Of a DNA stretch of 64,000 bases, positions 45,401-57,400 are shown one piece after another. The notes under the pieces are model-generated. The model worked only from the letters and a program-made list of their open reading frames with translations. It made no database searches and was not told where the DNA came from. Position 1 is the first letter of the stretch; the number at the start of each line of letters is the position of its first letter. A program made the translations under genes and the position numbers. The stretch comes from Pyrenula massariospora (taxonomy: Eukaryota > Ascomycota > Eurotiomycetes > Pyrenulales > Pyrenulaceae), in contig JAGFMI010000008.1 of the NCBI GenBank assembly GCA_021030905.1, positions 248,001 to 312,000 on the forward strand, in the 5' to 3' direction.

Positions 45401-46145
45401 TCCGAACGGCTACGGAGAAAGCAAGCAGATCTCAGAGCTTCTACTAGATCACGCTGCCAAAAACCTCTCAATCGACGCCTCCTTTGCTCGTGTCGGCCAG
45501 ATCGCCGGACCAGTGAACCACTCCGGAATCTGGAGCCCTACCGAATGGTTCCCCAGCCTGGTGATCAGCTCCGCCCAGATCGGTGCCCTGCCCGACTCCC
45601 TCGGCGCCAGCTTCGACACCATCGACTGGGTCCCCATCGACCTCCTCGCGGACGTTCTGATCGAACTCGCATTCAAGGACAAACCCGCCGTCAATGGCGT
45701 AGTAGCACGTGCTAGCGATGGAAACACCACCACCCCACCGCGGGCAGCCAAAGTCTTCCACCCCCTGAACCTCCACACCACCTCCTGGGACGCGACCCGA
45801 CCGATCATCAGCGCCGAGCTCGAGTCCAAGAAGCGGAAGCGCATCGACACCCTTCCCTCCGCGTCCTGGCTGAAGAGGGTCCGCAGCGAGTTCGAGGCGG
45901 TGGCCGGGAGTCACAGCGCGCTGAGGGAAGGCGAGCTGGAGGAGCATCTAAGGAAGAATCCGGCGGTTAAGTTGCTGGGGTTCTACGAGGAGGTTTTTGG
46001 GGATGGGAATGGGAGTGGGAGGCGGCTTGATACTAGGGTGGCGGCTGCGAGTAGTGGGAAGTTGCGGGAGTTGGGGGCTGTGAGGGAGGAGTGGGTGAGG
46101 AAGTGGGTTGGTGGGTGGATTGGGGATGAAGGGCAGAGGGCTTGA
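42445..46145 (+). CDS. NRPS-like adenylate-forming reductase (A-T-R)
   Basis: Six exons, 42445-42687, 42815-42865, 42916-43154, 43203-43227, 43370-43507 and 43572-46145, give 1,089 residues. The adenylation domain (1 to about 540) has core motif HTSGSTGTPKP (179-189), assembled from three exons, then NQIGATEIGFP and LRAGKGTIQR with the catalytic Lys. The thiolation domain has FFAQGMDSLQSL with the phosphopantetheine Ser600. The reductase domain (about 685-1080) has the NAD(P)H loop TGSTGALG (from 692) and the SDR pair Tyr846/Lys850 in YGESK. There is no condensation domain. Such enzymes activate a carboxylic acid with ATP, load it as a thioester and release it as an aldehyde by NADPH reduction. 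The acid substrate is unknown. The reducing PKS 5.3 kb downstream is the obvious candidate supplier, by inference. Confidence 0.92.
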
Positions 46146-48636
46146 TGGTGGGATGTTGGTGATATCAGTCTTGTGATTGATTTCGATAGCTTGAGGAACG
46201 ATGGGGTTGGGGGGCTAAAATCGGATTTGATTTCTTTTGTTCCTATCAATCTTTTTAGTCAAAGGGGAGGACAGCTGCCGACTTATCCAGTCTCTGTCTT
46301 TTCTCTCTGTGCAAGCGAAGCAGGGACAGGGTTGTCATTAGCAAGTTCTCAGTCGCGCTTCTCTAAAATACTACGCTTTCTTTCCGGCAGCGACTCTGTT
46401 CCAGGAACGGTGGTCCGCAAGGGGATATGCCTTGAGCTATGACCGTCGATAAACTATCAAGCGCTGTCTCAGGGGGGCCAGATCATGATGTCCGGGGGTT
46501 CACCTTGCCTCGATCCTTTGCGTGTCGCTCGATGTCGAAATGGATGGGCGGGAGGATTCTATTTCTTCCGACATTTGTCGCTGTCGATCCTTCCCGGCGG
46601 TTGAGAAAGGATTGCGGACCTGGTCCGAAGCTGCCAGGGGGACCTTTCGTGCACAATTGTGGTAAAGGGTGAGTGAGAGTGATATGCGCCAATCAGATTG
46701 GTGATTTGGTTGATTTGATATAGTGGATGGCGTTTCCTGATAGGCGAATGGATATGCGTGTACTTTTTTGGGATTTTTTAGAAGGTTTAGTGATCTGAGA
46801 CGGTTGGTATCCGCTGGTACAGGCGTGATACCCGCTTGTGCGACGCCGAAAACAGTACGATACGCATACCGATACTTACATACGGTTTGTAAAGCAGTAA
46901 CGCAAAACGGGGTTTTGAGCTCAGTTGACACGGCTGGTGTGAGAGTGCACTATCAGCTTACGTGCAGCTTCCCGAGCCTAGCAGCCATCCAGACAGACAG
47001 CTATTCGCTCTCGCCCGAAACACAAATTGATTGCGCAACCGAGACAGAGGGAGGAGTGGGTACTGTACGAGCCCCGTTACACACAGAAAACGGTTTTCAG
47101 CCCCCCGGCGGGGTCAGTCAGCCCAGATGTGAATCCAGTGCAACGGTCGTTGTGCGACGTGAGACCATGCAAGGTGTAACTTTACTCGAGCTTGGTCCAA
47201 CGTCCACGTTCGGGTTTTGGGGATATTTGGAATACGCCTGCTAGGATTTTTTGTTTCTGTTTGTGGGTGTTGGTTATCTAGCGTCCGACTTGACCGAACG
47301 ATGTGCAGCAACGCTCGTATGCGTGCATACGGTAGGTAGCCAGCCCCAGCCCCAGGCCCAGCCGTGTCCTCGAATCGCGGTTCCGAGAGCGAGCGAGAAG
47401 ATGCGCACGGGAAGGATTGGCGCGTGCCGCCTACTGCTACCTATGTCCTGTTGCGTGCATTGCCGTATGTGATGACAGATAGGGTGCCTATTTGGCCGTT
47501 TTTTGCCGGAGGGGGGACACCGTTTTGGGTGCTGACTCGTTGAGCGATCATCCGGGGTTTAGCGTTGATGTGTGTGCCTTGAGCTAAGTGAGGTCGTCAG
47601 CTCGTTTGTCGGGTGGGACCAAGAGGCTCCCTTCTGTAATCTTTTCTTTGTGTGCGTTGCCAGAACCGAATTCTGTTCCCGAGGAGGTCTCACCAAGCTT
47701 TTTCGGCCCCCATGACTTAATCTTGAGCGGTCGATGGTAGATGGCGATTCAATCTTTGCCGGAATTCGTAGGCGGTCGATGGTTCGATGGACGGTTCGTG
47801 GGGGCTGAAGTAAACTTCAAAGGCGCAGAAGCTCTAGAAGGCGAATGGTACAGGAGGAGAGATGCAGGGAGAGACCGTTCGCAAAGAACTAGATGGGAGA
47901 AAACCTTGCTAGCGGGAAAGTGATGGCCTGGTGGGCGGGATGACGCTTGGAATGCTCGCAAGAGAAATGTCGAAATATTACTCGGGATTGCGGGGCTGGG
48001 ACGGTCGGTGCTGTTGGTGGCTTGGGCTTGGTTGGGATTTTAACTTCTCCAGTCTAACGCGATGCCTTTGGCTATTGATTTGGGTCGCTGTCGATCAGTG
48101 ATAGCGATAGATAGATAGAGGAAGCCATCGTCATAATTTTTGGACCACAGATTTATCTAACGAAATGATGCTGGCACCGGCGGAACATGCCATACTTGAG
48201 ACTTTAATAGCCTAGCAGTCTAGGTGTAGCTCCGACGTTTCAGAAACTGCAATGATACTCTAAGAATGTCTTTTTGTCGATTGTCACTCTGTCCATGGAG
48301 AAAAGGTGCTAATGAACGAAACTACGTCAAACCTTTCTATAGGGTATTTGTCCTTGGACTTATCCAACATGATATTGGCTAGGGTCGAGGCAAGAACCCT
48401 GACCGCTAGAGACGACAAGTCAGACTACATGTTTCTCTTCCTGGATACTGTGAAATGAGGCAAGGATACAATTGAAGATCATGATGGAAAACTCCAAGAC
48501 ACATTCCCCAAATAGGACTGTGAGATATGTACAATAAGCCGGATAAATTGCCTTTCCCTGATAATCTCTTCCAATTCTAGCGATCCCCTTGTTATCCCAT
48601 CTCCTTCTGCGCGGAACCGCAGACTATTCCCATAAC
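46146..48636. other. 2.5-kb convergent intergenic region
   Basis: It lies between the 3' ends of the NRPS-like gene and the receptor gene, unusually long for convergent neighbours in this window. Frames up to 158 codons (46768-47244) exist but start at non-ATG codons or lack motifs. A GATA microsatellite lies near 48106-48119 and a short (GCCCCA)n run near 47340-47362. I see no gene. Confidence 0.45.
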
Positions 48637-49920
48637 TCAAGGATGATGCGTGTAGAAACTCTGCGGAGCCGGATGATCCCACGGCTCTTGTCTCCTCTGG
48701 TTCACCATGATATCCGTCCTGACCGTGATATCCCCACCATTTCTTGAATCACTCAACTTGTGGAACCCTTCTCGCTGGTACCCCAGGTCGCGGACCCCGC
48801 CGGTCGCTGCAGTCTTAACCTTCAGAGGGATCCCATCGTCGATCGAATCATCGGTAGTTGTGTCACCCTTGCTCTGCTTTGAGGCCCGAGACCGGTACCC
48901 AGTTGAACGGTTGTAGGGGTATCCGGACTTCTCAGCCTCGGTTGCACGGCCTTTCCAGCGTCCTGGGCCGAGCCGTTCAAGGAGAGGACGGTAGGTAGCC
49001 AAACAGGCGGCGATCAGGTAGATGCCAGGCTCGACCTGTGTCCAGATTTCGAGTTCACTAGCAGCGTATGTGGTGTCGGCGAAGGAATTGACGCGGAAGA
49101 ATGTCGTTAGACGAATGATGGAAGTGATCAAGCCCATGGAGCCGATGACAAAGGTGATCGTGAGGCCAATTTTCATGCGCGTTGAAGCTTTCAGGCCCCA
49201 GACCACCGGGAGAGGGATGATGAGCATGGCGAGGTCAGTGATAATGTTGGGGACACTACCGTAGCGGAAGAAATTCTCTTTGTCAATGCATTTTGCGCCG
49301 GGGAGGGCGGGATTCCAGTTTGCGGCGAAAGGCTTGCAGCCTGCAAGGGAAACAATTGTCTAAATGCCACCGTCAGTGTAAGCTCGAGACACGATCCTGC
49401 ATGCTCACAGTAGCAATAGAGGTACCAATTAAGATGCCCATCACGCCATATATTATATGGCGAAGATACCTTTGTGGAAAGATGTTTTTGTACATGATCA
49501 GAATCGCGATTTTCGGCAGGTTTGCAGAGACAAAATAGACTGTCGCGATAGCTAGGAGATATTTGCCCCACGTTTCCAACGTGAGCAAGCCACCTGGTTG
49601 CGCGAGAACGTAGGTCTCATGGTATCCAACGCTGGCATGCTTGACAGATCCTGTCGATTCCTTAGCATCATGTTGCAAATGTGAAGGCCATCTTCAGAGC
49701 GTATACCAATGCACAAGGCTGCCTGGCTTAATTGGAATACCAGGGCGATGACGATGATCAGGTCGTCGAATCCCCATGATTTCTTTACCAAGTACCGGGC
49801 AAGAAAGCGGAGAATAACACAAACGATCTGAACAGGAATGAAGACAATTGAGAACACAAATACTCTATCTCCAACGTACTCGGACGACGGCGCAGGCTCG
49901 CTGGAAGATGGCGAGGCCAT
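48637..49920 (-). CDS. PTH11-type seven-transmembrane protein (fungal rhodopsin-like domain)
   Basis: Three exons on the minus strand, 49920-49707, 49650-49409 and 49359-48637, give 392 residues. Introns are 56 and 49 nt with GTATAC and GTGAGC donors. Seven hydrophobic helices can be placed: VFVFSIVFIPVQIVCVILRF, DDLIIVIALVFQLSQAAL, LLAIATVYFVSANLPKIAIL, IIYGVMGILIGTSIA, NIITDLAMLIIPLPVVWGL, IGLTITFVIGSMGLITSIIR and IYLIAACLATYRPL. The loop cysteines, the FDDLI motif and the CKPFAANWNP segment fit the fungal PTH11/rhodopsin-like integral membrane family. The cytosolic tail (about 110 residues) is polar and basic. Some members act in surface sensing; most are uncharacterised. It starts 1.5 kb from the PKS start on the opposite strand. 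Confidence 0.87.
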
Positions 49921-51466
49921 TATTGTGAATGGTCAGGAGGCATAAAATGGTAAAGTGTGGTGCTGACAAGAGGATTCCATCTCAGACGTTATCAAGCTTA
50001 ACCTCAGCCGCTTCCATCTCCAGGCATGACACCCAGGAACGCTGCCCTGGCAAGGCCATTTGGGGGCTAGAAGCGGCGGTGCAACCACTATAGGGGCGGT
50101 AGGCCATGACCATGGAGATCAGAAAAACCAGCGAAGGTTTATGGGCTATACATAAGTCTCCGGATGTAGGGAAGCGGCCACTGAACATTACCTAGCGGGG
50201 CCATGGCATTGGTGAGTCGCACAAATCCGGGCGACGTGCCACCCACCATCCCTCAAACGCGCAATCTCTTTCTCATCAACGAGCCTGGCTGGCGGGATGG
50301 CTTGCGACCGACAACCTGCAGGAGGATCTATATTGATCGAGGTCCCCATGGGCACTGGGAGGCGGAGACCCAGAATATGCAGGTGAGCTGTAGCGCTAAG
50401 ATCAAAACCAATAGCAACCATGCCATTCAAAAATTCACCTACAATCCTTGTCGTGAGCAAGTCGAGACATCTGCAACCTTCCCAAGTGTCCGGGGACACG
50501 TGAGTGGAGTGACTGTTCTGAGTCCAAAAGTTCGCTTTGACCATTCTAGCTTCGCAAGTCTTGAGGGTCTTGGATAGAGGGCAGTGTGGTGAAGGAACGG
50601 AACAATTGCCACACCAACACTGAAGAATTGACCTGCCTACTAAGCAGGCATGGCGGACGGGGACCGTGCAGGTGGTGTGAGATCTCGAATCTTCCCGGCA
50701 GCATTTAGTGGTCTCTTGGATACCAGAAGAAAACGCCTTCGAAACGCATCCCCTGCTAGCGGAAACTTACCAAACCTCACAAGGCTCCGCTTTCCCGCCC
50801 CCAGTCAACGCCAAGCAAGTTCCGATTGATTGTTCGCCCAACCCTCTGTCGTCTCACCCTCACACCTTCGCTTCGATGTACGACATACCTGCTTTACGGG
50901 TCAAACCTCCGAAAGGATGACCTCAGCCGCGATGATAAATGGCTCTAGCCTGAGAATTGATGAGCTCCTGCAGTTCAGTGGTGGGGCTCAAGCGATTGCC
51001 TGACGCAGCTCCTGCGGCATCGGTTAATCTGGATGCAACGATTCGGGGATCCTCGACTGTGCTGTGATCGTGGCCCACAACGAGAGGAAGCAAATAACCT
51101 AGTTTAAGGTTAGAGACGGGCTTGAGAACCGCCAACGAGATCGACCTCACAGGGCCAGAGCCTGTAAGGCAGCTCTGGGATCTCCCTCGCCCGTGACGTG
51201 GGGTTTCAACCACGGAGCTCTCCTATCACATGCACTTCTGCCATTACTGAAGCCAATTACCATGGAGAATTCTCAACGAACACTCTGGGGAAACGGACTG
51301 CGCCGTCCTCTCTGCCAGAATGAATACCCATATCTGGCCCGACACTTTGGGACTATCGCCTCCACTTCCTCCAGGGCTGGGACCACACATGCAGAAAATG
51401 TTGGAACAGACCCGACTCGCTGTTCCATGAAAGCTCACGTCGGCCTCTCATTTCAGGAACGAGACA
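49921..51466. other. Divergent upstream region of the receptor and PKS genes
   Basis: This 1.5-kb region separates the starts of the receptor (minus) and the PKS (plus). Frames of up to 124 codons on both strands (for example 50203-50577) have no recognisable motif. A possible zinc-cluster regulator site lies at 50654-50666. The two promoters are most likely here. Confidence 0.45.
50654..50666. promoter_or_regulatory. Candidate Zn2Cys6 regulator site (CGG-N7-CCG)
   Basis: The sequence CGGACGGGGACCG contains an inverted CGG/CCG pair spaced by 7 bases, and an inner CGG-N3-CCG. Fungal zinc-cluster activators of metabolite loci often bind such inverted CGG half-sites. It lies 800 bp upstream of the PKS start and 730 bp upstream of the receptor start. 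Short motifs like this also arise by chance, and no regulator gene is in the window. Confidence 0.3.
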
Positions 51467-54400
51467 ATGGACGCTCCATTGAGTCCCATAGCCATTGTCG
51501 GGATCGGTTGTCGTTTTCCTGGAGGCGCTTCGACTCCGGAGAAGTTATGGGAACTGTTGGCTGATGGCCGAAGCGCGTGGACGAAGGTTCCAGAGGACAG
51601 ATTCAGTGAAGAATCGTTCCTGCACCCAAATGCGGACAACAGAGGAGCTCACAATCACCGCGGAGGACACTTCCTTCAAGAAGATGTCGGGGCCTTTGAC
51701 GCAGAGTTCTTTGGTATATCGCCCGCGGAAGCCAAGGCGATGGATCCTCAGCAACGACTGCTTCTAGAAACGACATACGAAGCCCTCGAAAATGGCGGCA
51801 TACCGATCGAGAGCGTCCATGGCTCCAATACTGGGGTGTTTGCGGCCATCTTCAGTCGCGATTACGATCGAGACATATATCGAGACACATTGGACGTTCC
51901 ACAATACCATGTCACTGGATGTGGTGATGCAATTCTGGCTAACAGGCTCTCTTATATATTCGACCTCAAGGGCCCTAGTATAACAATGGACACTGGCTGT
52001 TCTGGAAGTATGGTTGCCCTACACCAAGCATGTCAGAGCTTAAGGACCTACGAAACAGACTTGGCACTCACAGCAGGCGCAAATCTGATCTTGGGTCCTG
52101 ACCACATGATCGCCATGTCGAATTTGCAGTGAGAAAGATCCTCACCAGGTGATTACCTTTCCTTGCTAACTCTTACCAGTATGCTCAGTAATGAAGGAAA
52201 AACTTATGCATTTGACAGCCGTGGTTCTGGCTACGGTCGGGGCGAGGGTGTTGCGACTGTTGTGCTGAAACGCTTAGATGATGCTTTGCGCGCAGGTGAC
52301 CCTATTCGGGCCGTAATACGGGGAACTGCAGTCAATCAAGATGGAAAGACGGCCGGAATTACCCGTCCAAGCTCAGAGGCTCAAGAACGGCTTGAACGCT
52401 GGCTTTATCATAAGGTCGGTCTCAACCCTGCGGAAATTGGTTATGTGGAAGCCCACGGCACAGGAACCACGGCGGGTGACGAGGCCGAGATGCAGTCTAT
52501 CTCTAATGTCTTTTGCCACGGAAGGAAAGATTCTCTGTATGTTGGGTCACTGAAATCTAATATCGGACATCTTGAGGCCTCCAGCGGGCTTGCAGGCCTG
52601 ATTAAAGCAGTTCTGGTTGTCGAGAACAAAATGATACCTCCTAACATACATTTTCGCACGCCTAAAGCTGAATTGCTGCTTGATGAGTGGGATATTAAGG
52701 TAAAGCTTGTTCTCGCTAAGCTACTAATTCCAATGTGTTGATGTTTTCCAGGTTCCCACAAAACTACAAACATGGCATTGTCCTGGAATTCCTCGAGTGT
52801 CTATCAACAGCTTTGGTTACGGCGGCACAAATGCACATTGCGTCATTGAGCGTGCTCCTGACCATCATGGAGTGGTTGCAGACGACTCTTCACCTAATCA
52901 CCAGCTAATGGATGCTTACCCAGTCAATGGACAACAGCCAGAGTTCCGCCAATCCGACAGACATCGATCAAACAAACATCCACGAAGCGAGACTCTAGAG
53001 ATCGGTCAGCCGGCAAAAAGACTTAAATCAACCCGAACATTATCAAACCTCACTCCGCCTCCTTCTCCGGCCACAATACCATCTCTCTCTCCGGTTCTGA
53101 TCGTATTGTCAGCAAGTTCTAAGACTTCGATAGCAGCTGCGGCGAAACGTCTGCAAGATTGTCTAGCTTGGCGGCCACCATCAGACTCGGATCTTATAGA
53201 CCTGGCCTCTACGCTCTCGACTCGACGATCGAAACTGAAATGGCGTTTCAGCTGCATCGCTACTGATCACAGCGGCATCATGTCACTTCTATCTCATGAG
53301 TCTTTCGCACAACGCATTCACAAAGCCTATGCCAATGTCTCTGTCGTGTATTGTTTTACCGGGCAAGGCTCTCAGTGGGCTGGCATGGGCCGTGAGCTTT
53401 TGTCCACAAGATCTGCTTTTACGGAATCTATCTCAAAGTCGACAAGGCTACTCACCGATATGGGCGCTTCCTGGAATCTCGCCGAGGAAATTCTGCGAGA
53501 CGCATCTATTTCGCGTATCAATGACAGCGAGATTGCACAGCCAGCAACAACGGCCTTACAAATTGCCCTTGTAGACCTTCTGGATAGCATGAGTATTAAA
53601 CCCGAGACGGTTATTGGACACTCTAGTGGTGAGATTGGAGCCGCCTACGCGGCAGGCATTCTGTCACATCAGGCTGCACTGCAAGTCTCATTTTCTCGAG
53701 GCTTCGTTTCTGCCATTTGCAGAAAGAAGAATTCTGTGAAGGGAGCCATGCTTGCCGTTGGGCTCGGTGAAGACGACGTTGTCGAACACCTTGCTCGAAT
53801 TCGGCAGGGAACAATATCTATTGCTTGCTCAAACAGCCCAAAGAGTACGACTATCTCGGGAGACGAGGAAGGAATACTCCACTTAAAAGCCCATCTTGAC
53901 CAGGAAGGTGTCTTCAATCGTATACTGAAAGTCGATACAGCTTACCATTCCCATCACGTTCAAGCCGTGAGCACGGAGTACAATGAGTCTTTGAATGGGA
54001 TTGCGACAGCTAAGCCTTCTAATTCGGTTAGGTTCATTTCTACGGTAACTGGCCGCACGAAACGACATGATTTTGGACCACGATACTGGGTAGAAAACCT
54101 TGTCTCAAAGGTACGCTTCAGTCATGCCATTGAAGAATACTGTCGGATTCAGCAAGACGCTGGCGAGGGCTCTGCTGATCAGAGGCTGCATCAATTCATC
54201 GAGATTGGCCCACACGGAACGCTTTCAGGACCAGCAAAGCAGACGATTAAAATTTCGTCGAGAAAGTTAAATCATGACTACCAAAGTTGTCTATCAAGGA
54301 ATACTAGTGCTGTACAGACTGTGCTTGGCTTGGCTGGGAAGCTGTTCGAAGCAGGGCCATCGATCGATATTGGCATCGTCAACTCTCTAAGCCCAACTTT

Positions 54401-57400
54401 GTCGACGCCAAGGGTTATCAATGACCTGCCACCTTACTCATGGGACCATTCAAAGAGATATTGGCATGAGTCATACCTCAGTCGGGACTACAAATTCAGG
54501 AAACATCCCTACCATGATCTTTTGGGAGTGCGAGTCCCGGGAAGCACGGCAATGGAGCCGCGATGGCGCCACAGACTCAGCTTAGAGACTCTGCCATGGC
54601 TGCGTGAACACGTAATAGACGCACAAATCATCTTCCCTGGAAGTGGATATCTTACCATGATAGTTGAAGCCATCAGGCAGCTCTCTGAAGAGCGACGTCG
54701 GCATGGCAAGCTTCGCAACGTGTGCCTTCGTGATGTTTCATTTCTAAAAGCCCTTGTGATACCAGACTCACTTGAAACAGTCGAGATGCAACTGAGCCTG
54801 TCTTCTGAGCTTTGGACCTCATCTATAGAGGAGTCCTTGACTTACAGCTTTCGTGTTACGGCGCTTTCTGCGCACACATGGTATGAACATTGCCACGGAA
54901 GTGTGAGAATGGAATTTGATGCTGATCAAGACGGACCATCCGCGATTGGAGAGAGCTTACTTTCAAACAGAGAGGTCTTCGTGGCAGAAATGTTGCAAGA
55001 CTGCCAGACGGAAATCCATCCTACAGACCTCTACGGGAATCTTCAAAGTAACGGCAATGAATTTGGCAGTAGCTTCGCAAGAGCATCGAAATATGTTATT
55101 GGCCAAAGCAAAGCTATCGCTCAGATAGACATCCCGCATATTGCAAATACAATGCCATCAAACTTTTTGCAGCAACATCTCATTCACCCAACCACCCTAG
55201 ACGCTCTTATGCATACCGCTCTTCCGCTATTCACTCAACATCATGGCAACGGCTCGGTCATGCCTATCCACATTACAGAGATGAATCTGTCGACCTCGCT
55301 ACCCAGCACTCCTGGAATACAGTTCCAAGAAGGTATAGAGATTCAACAGCATGGCCTACGATCTGCCGAAATTCAAATTACCGTATATCAATCCACCGAC
55401 TTAGCGGTACAAGCTCAAGGACCTCTTATCACCATCCTGGGTCTGGAGTTACGCAGCATTGGGCAGATGCTCGCTGAAGACTCAAATGCGAAGAAACGCA
55501 ATATTACTTCGCAGATGCAATGGGGCCCTGACTCTGACTTTGTTACTCCGTCATCTCTTGACCTTCAGCAACCTAATGCCGACGACGTTGAGAGGTCGAA
55601 GAGCAAACTTGAGCTTCTGAACCAGGCTACAGCTTATTATATCGAAGACTGTCTTGCTCAGATTGCTTATGAGTCTCTCGAAGTCCATGCAACACACAGT
55701 ATTAAGCTTCTTGACTGGATGAGGCGGATGTCTTCTCTGAACATGTCGGTCTTGGCATCTTGTGAGAAGACACACATCCTAGCAGAAGTAGCCAATCAGG
55801 GAGTTGAAGGCGAGTTGTTAGCACGAGTCGGGCCGAATTTAGCTTCTATTTTGGCTGGTTCCTTAAATTCTTTACAGTTGATGCGTAACGACGACCTGCT
55901 CTATCGGGTGTATCAAGATGATTCCTCACGACGATGTTACTCTCATCTGACACAGTACATCAAAACCCTCTGTTTCAAGAATCCGCAAATGACGGTTTTA
56001 GAAGTTGGAGCCGGGACTGGGGGAACAACGGGCTCCTTACTGGAAGCAATGAGTAGGGAAAACGCTTTGCCTAGCAGATACGACTTTACGGATCTGTCTG
56101 CAGGCTTCTTCGATCGGGCTCGAGATTTGCTGCGCGAATGGGTCTCTGTCATAGATTTCAAGACCTTGGACATATCGCAAGACCCTGAGCAACAGGGTTT
56201 CGTTGAAGGAGCCTACGACTTGGTTGTTGCATCCAACGTCCTCCATGCGACCAGCAAAATTCATAACACTCTTCAGAATGTTCACAAGCTGCTAAAACCA
56301 GGTGGGAAATTAGTCCTTATAGAAGTGACTCGCCCTCAGCCCTACCTCAATGTCACTTTCGGGACGCTCTCTGGCTGGTGGGAAGGTGAGCTAACATGAT
56401 ACTCCAAATTTGCTACATGATCTAACATGTTTGATAGGCTCCGCTGACGGACGTACTGACAGTCCACTTCTTTCACAGACGCAATGGGAATCCGCTCTTG
56501 CGCAAGCGTCAATGGAAATGACCCTTGCGATAAAGGATCTTGAATGTTCAGCCCACGTCTCCTCCCTAATGGTTGCAGAAGCATCCTCTCAGGCTAGTAT
56601 ATCGAACGACTCACCTTCGATCCGAATCCTGCCCATTGGGTCTCAGCTGTCCATTCAAACTTTCTGCGAATCCCTCTGTACGACATTAGCTATGACAGGC
56701 CTGCAGTCTGTCATAACTAAATGGGAGGAGTGCCCCTTGCAAAGAGGATTGACGTACATTGTTATAGACAATGGTGAAAAGCCATTCATGAGTCAGCTAT
56801 CGAGAGAGAGATTTCAAAGACTTCTTGAGCTTGCTAGGGACGTCACAAATGTGTTCTGGATTAGCACACAGGAAAATCGATCGCCTGCAAAGGATGCAGA
56901 GAAGGCCTTGATAGCAGGCTTTTCTAGAAGTGCTCACGCAGAGAAAAATGGCTTGAACATGGTCACTCTCGACGTGCAGGAAAGCAGCGATATGAATATG
57001 CCTAGGCTGGTCCAGGATACGGTCCAAATTTTCCTCAGATCTTTCTTTGGTGGGAAAAGCATATCGATTAGAAAGGAGAGAGAGTATATGTACCGCAGTA
57101 GTTGCATTCTAATCCCTAGAGTGCGAGAAAGTCTGTCACTCAATGACTGGATGTGGACAACAAAGGGCCTACCAAAAGTCTCAGCTGAGCTGTACTCTGC
57201 CTGCCCACTGAAGCTGTCCAGTGATTATTCTAGGGCACTTGGTAGGCTTCACTTTGTCGATGACTGGTCAATCACGGACCCTCTCAGTGAGTTTGATGTC
57301 GAAATTTCTGCTCAGGCCTGGAGTTTCAATCCCGAAAACATGAGCTTCTTCGAAGAACGAAACGCCGCAACTCAATTCGATGTATGCGCTGGCATCGTCA

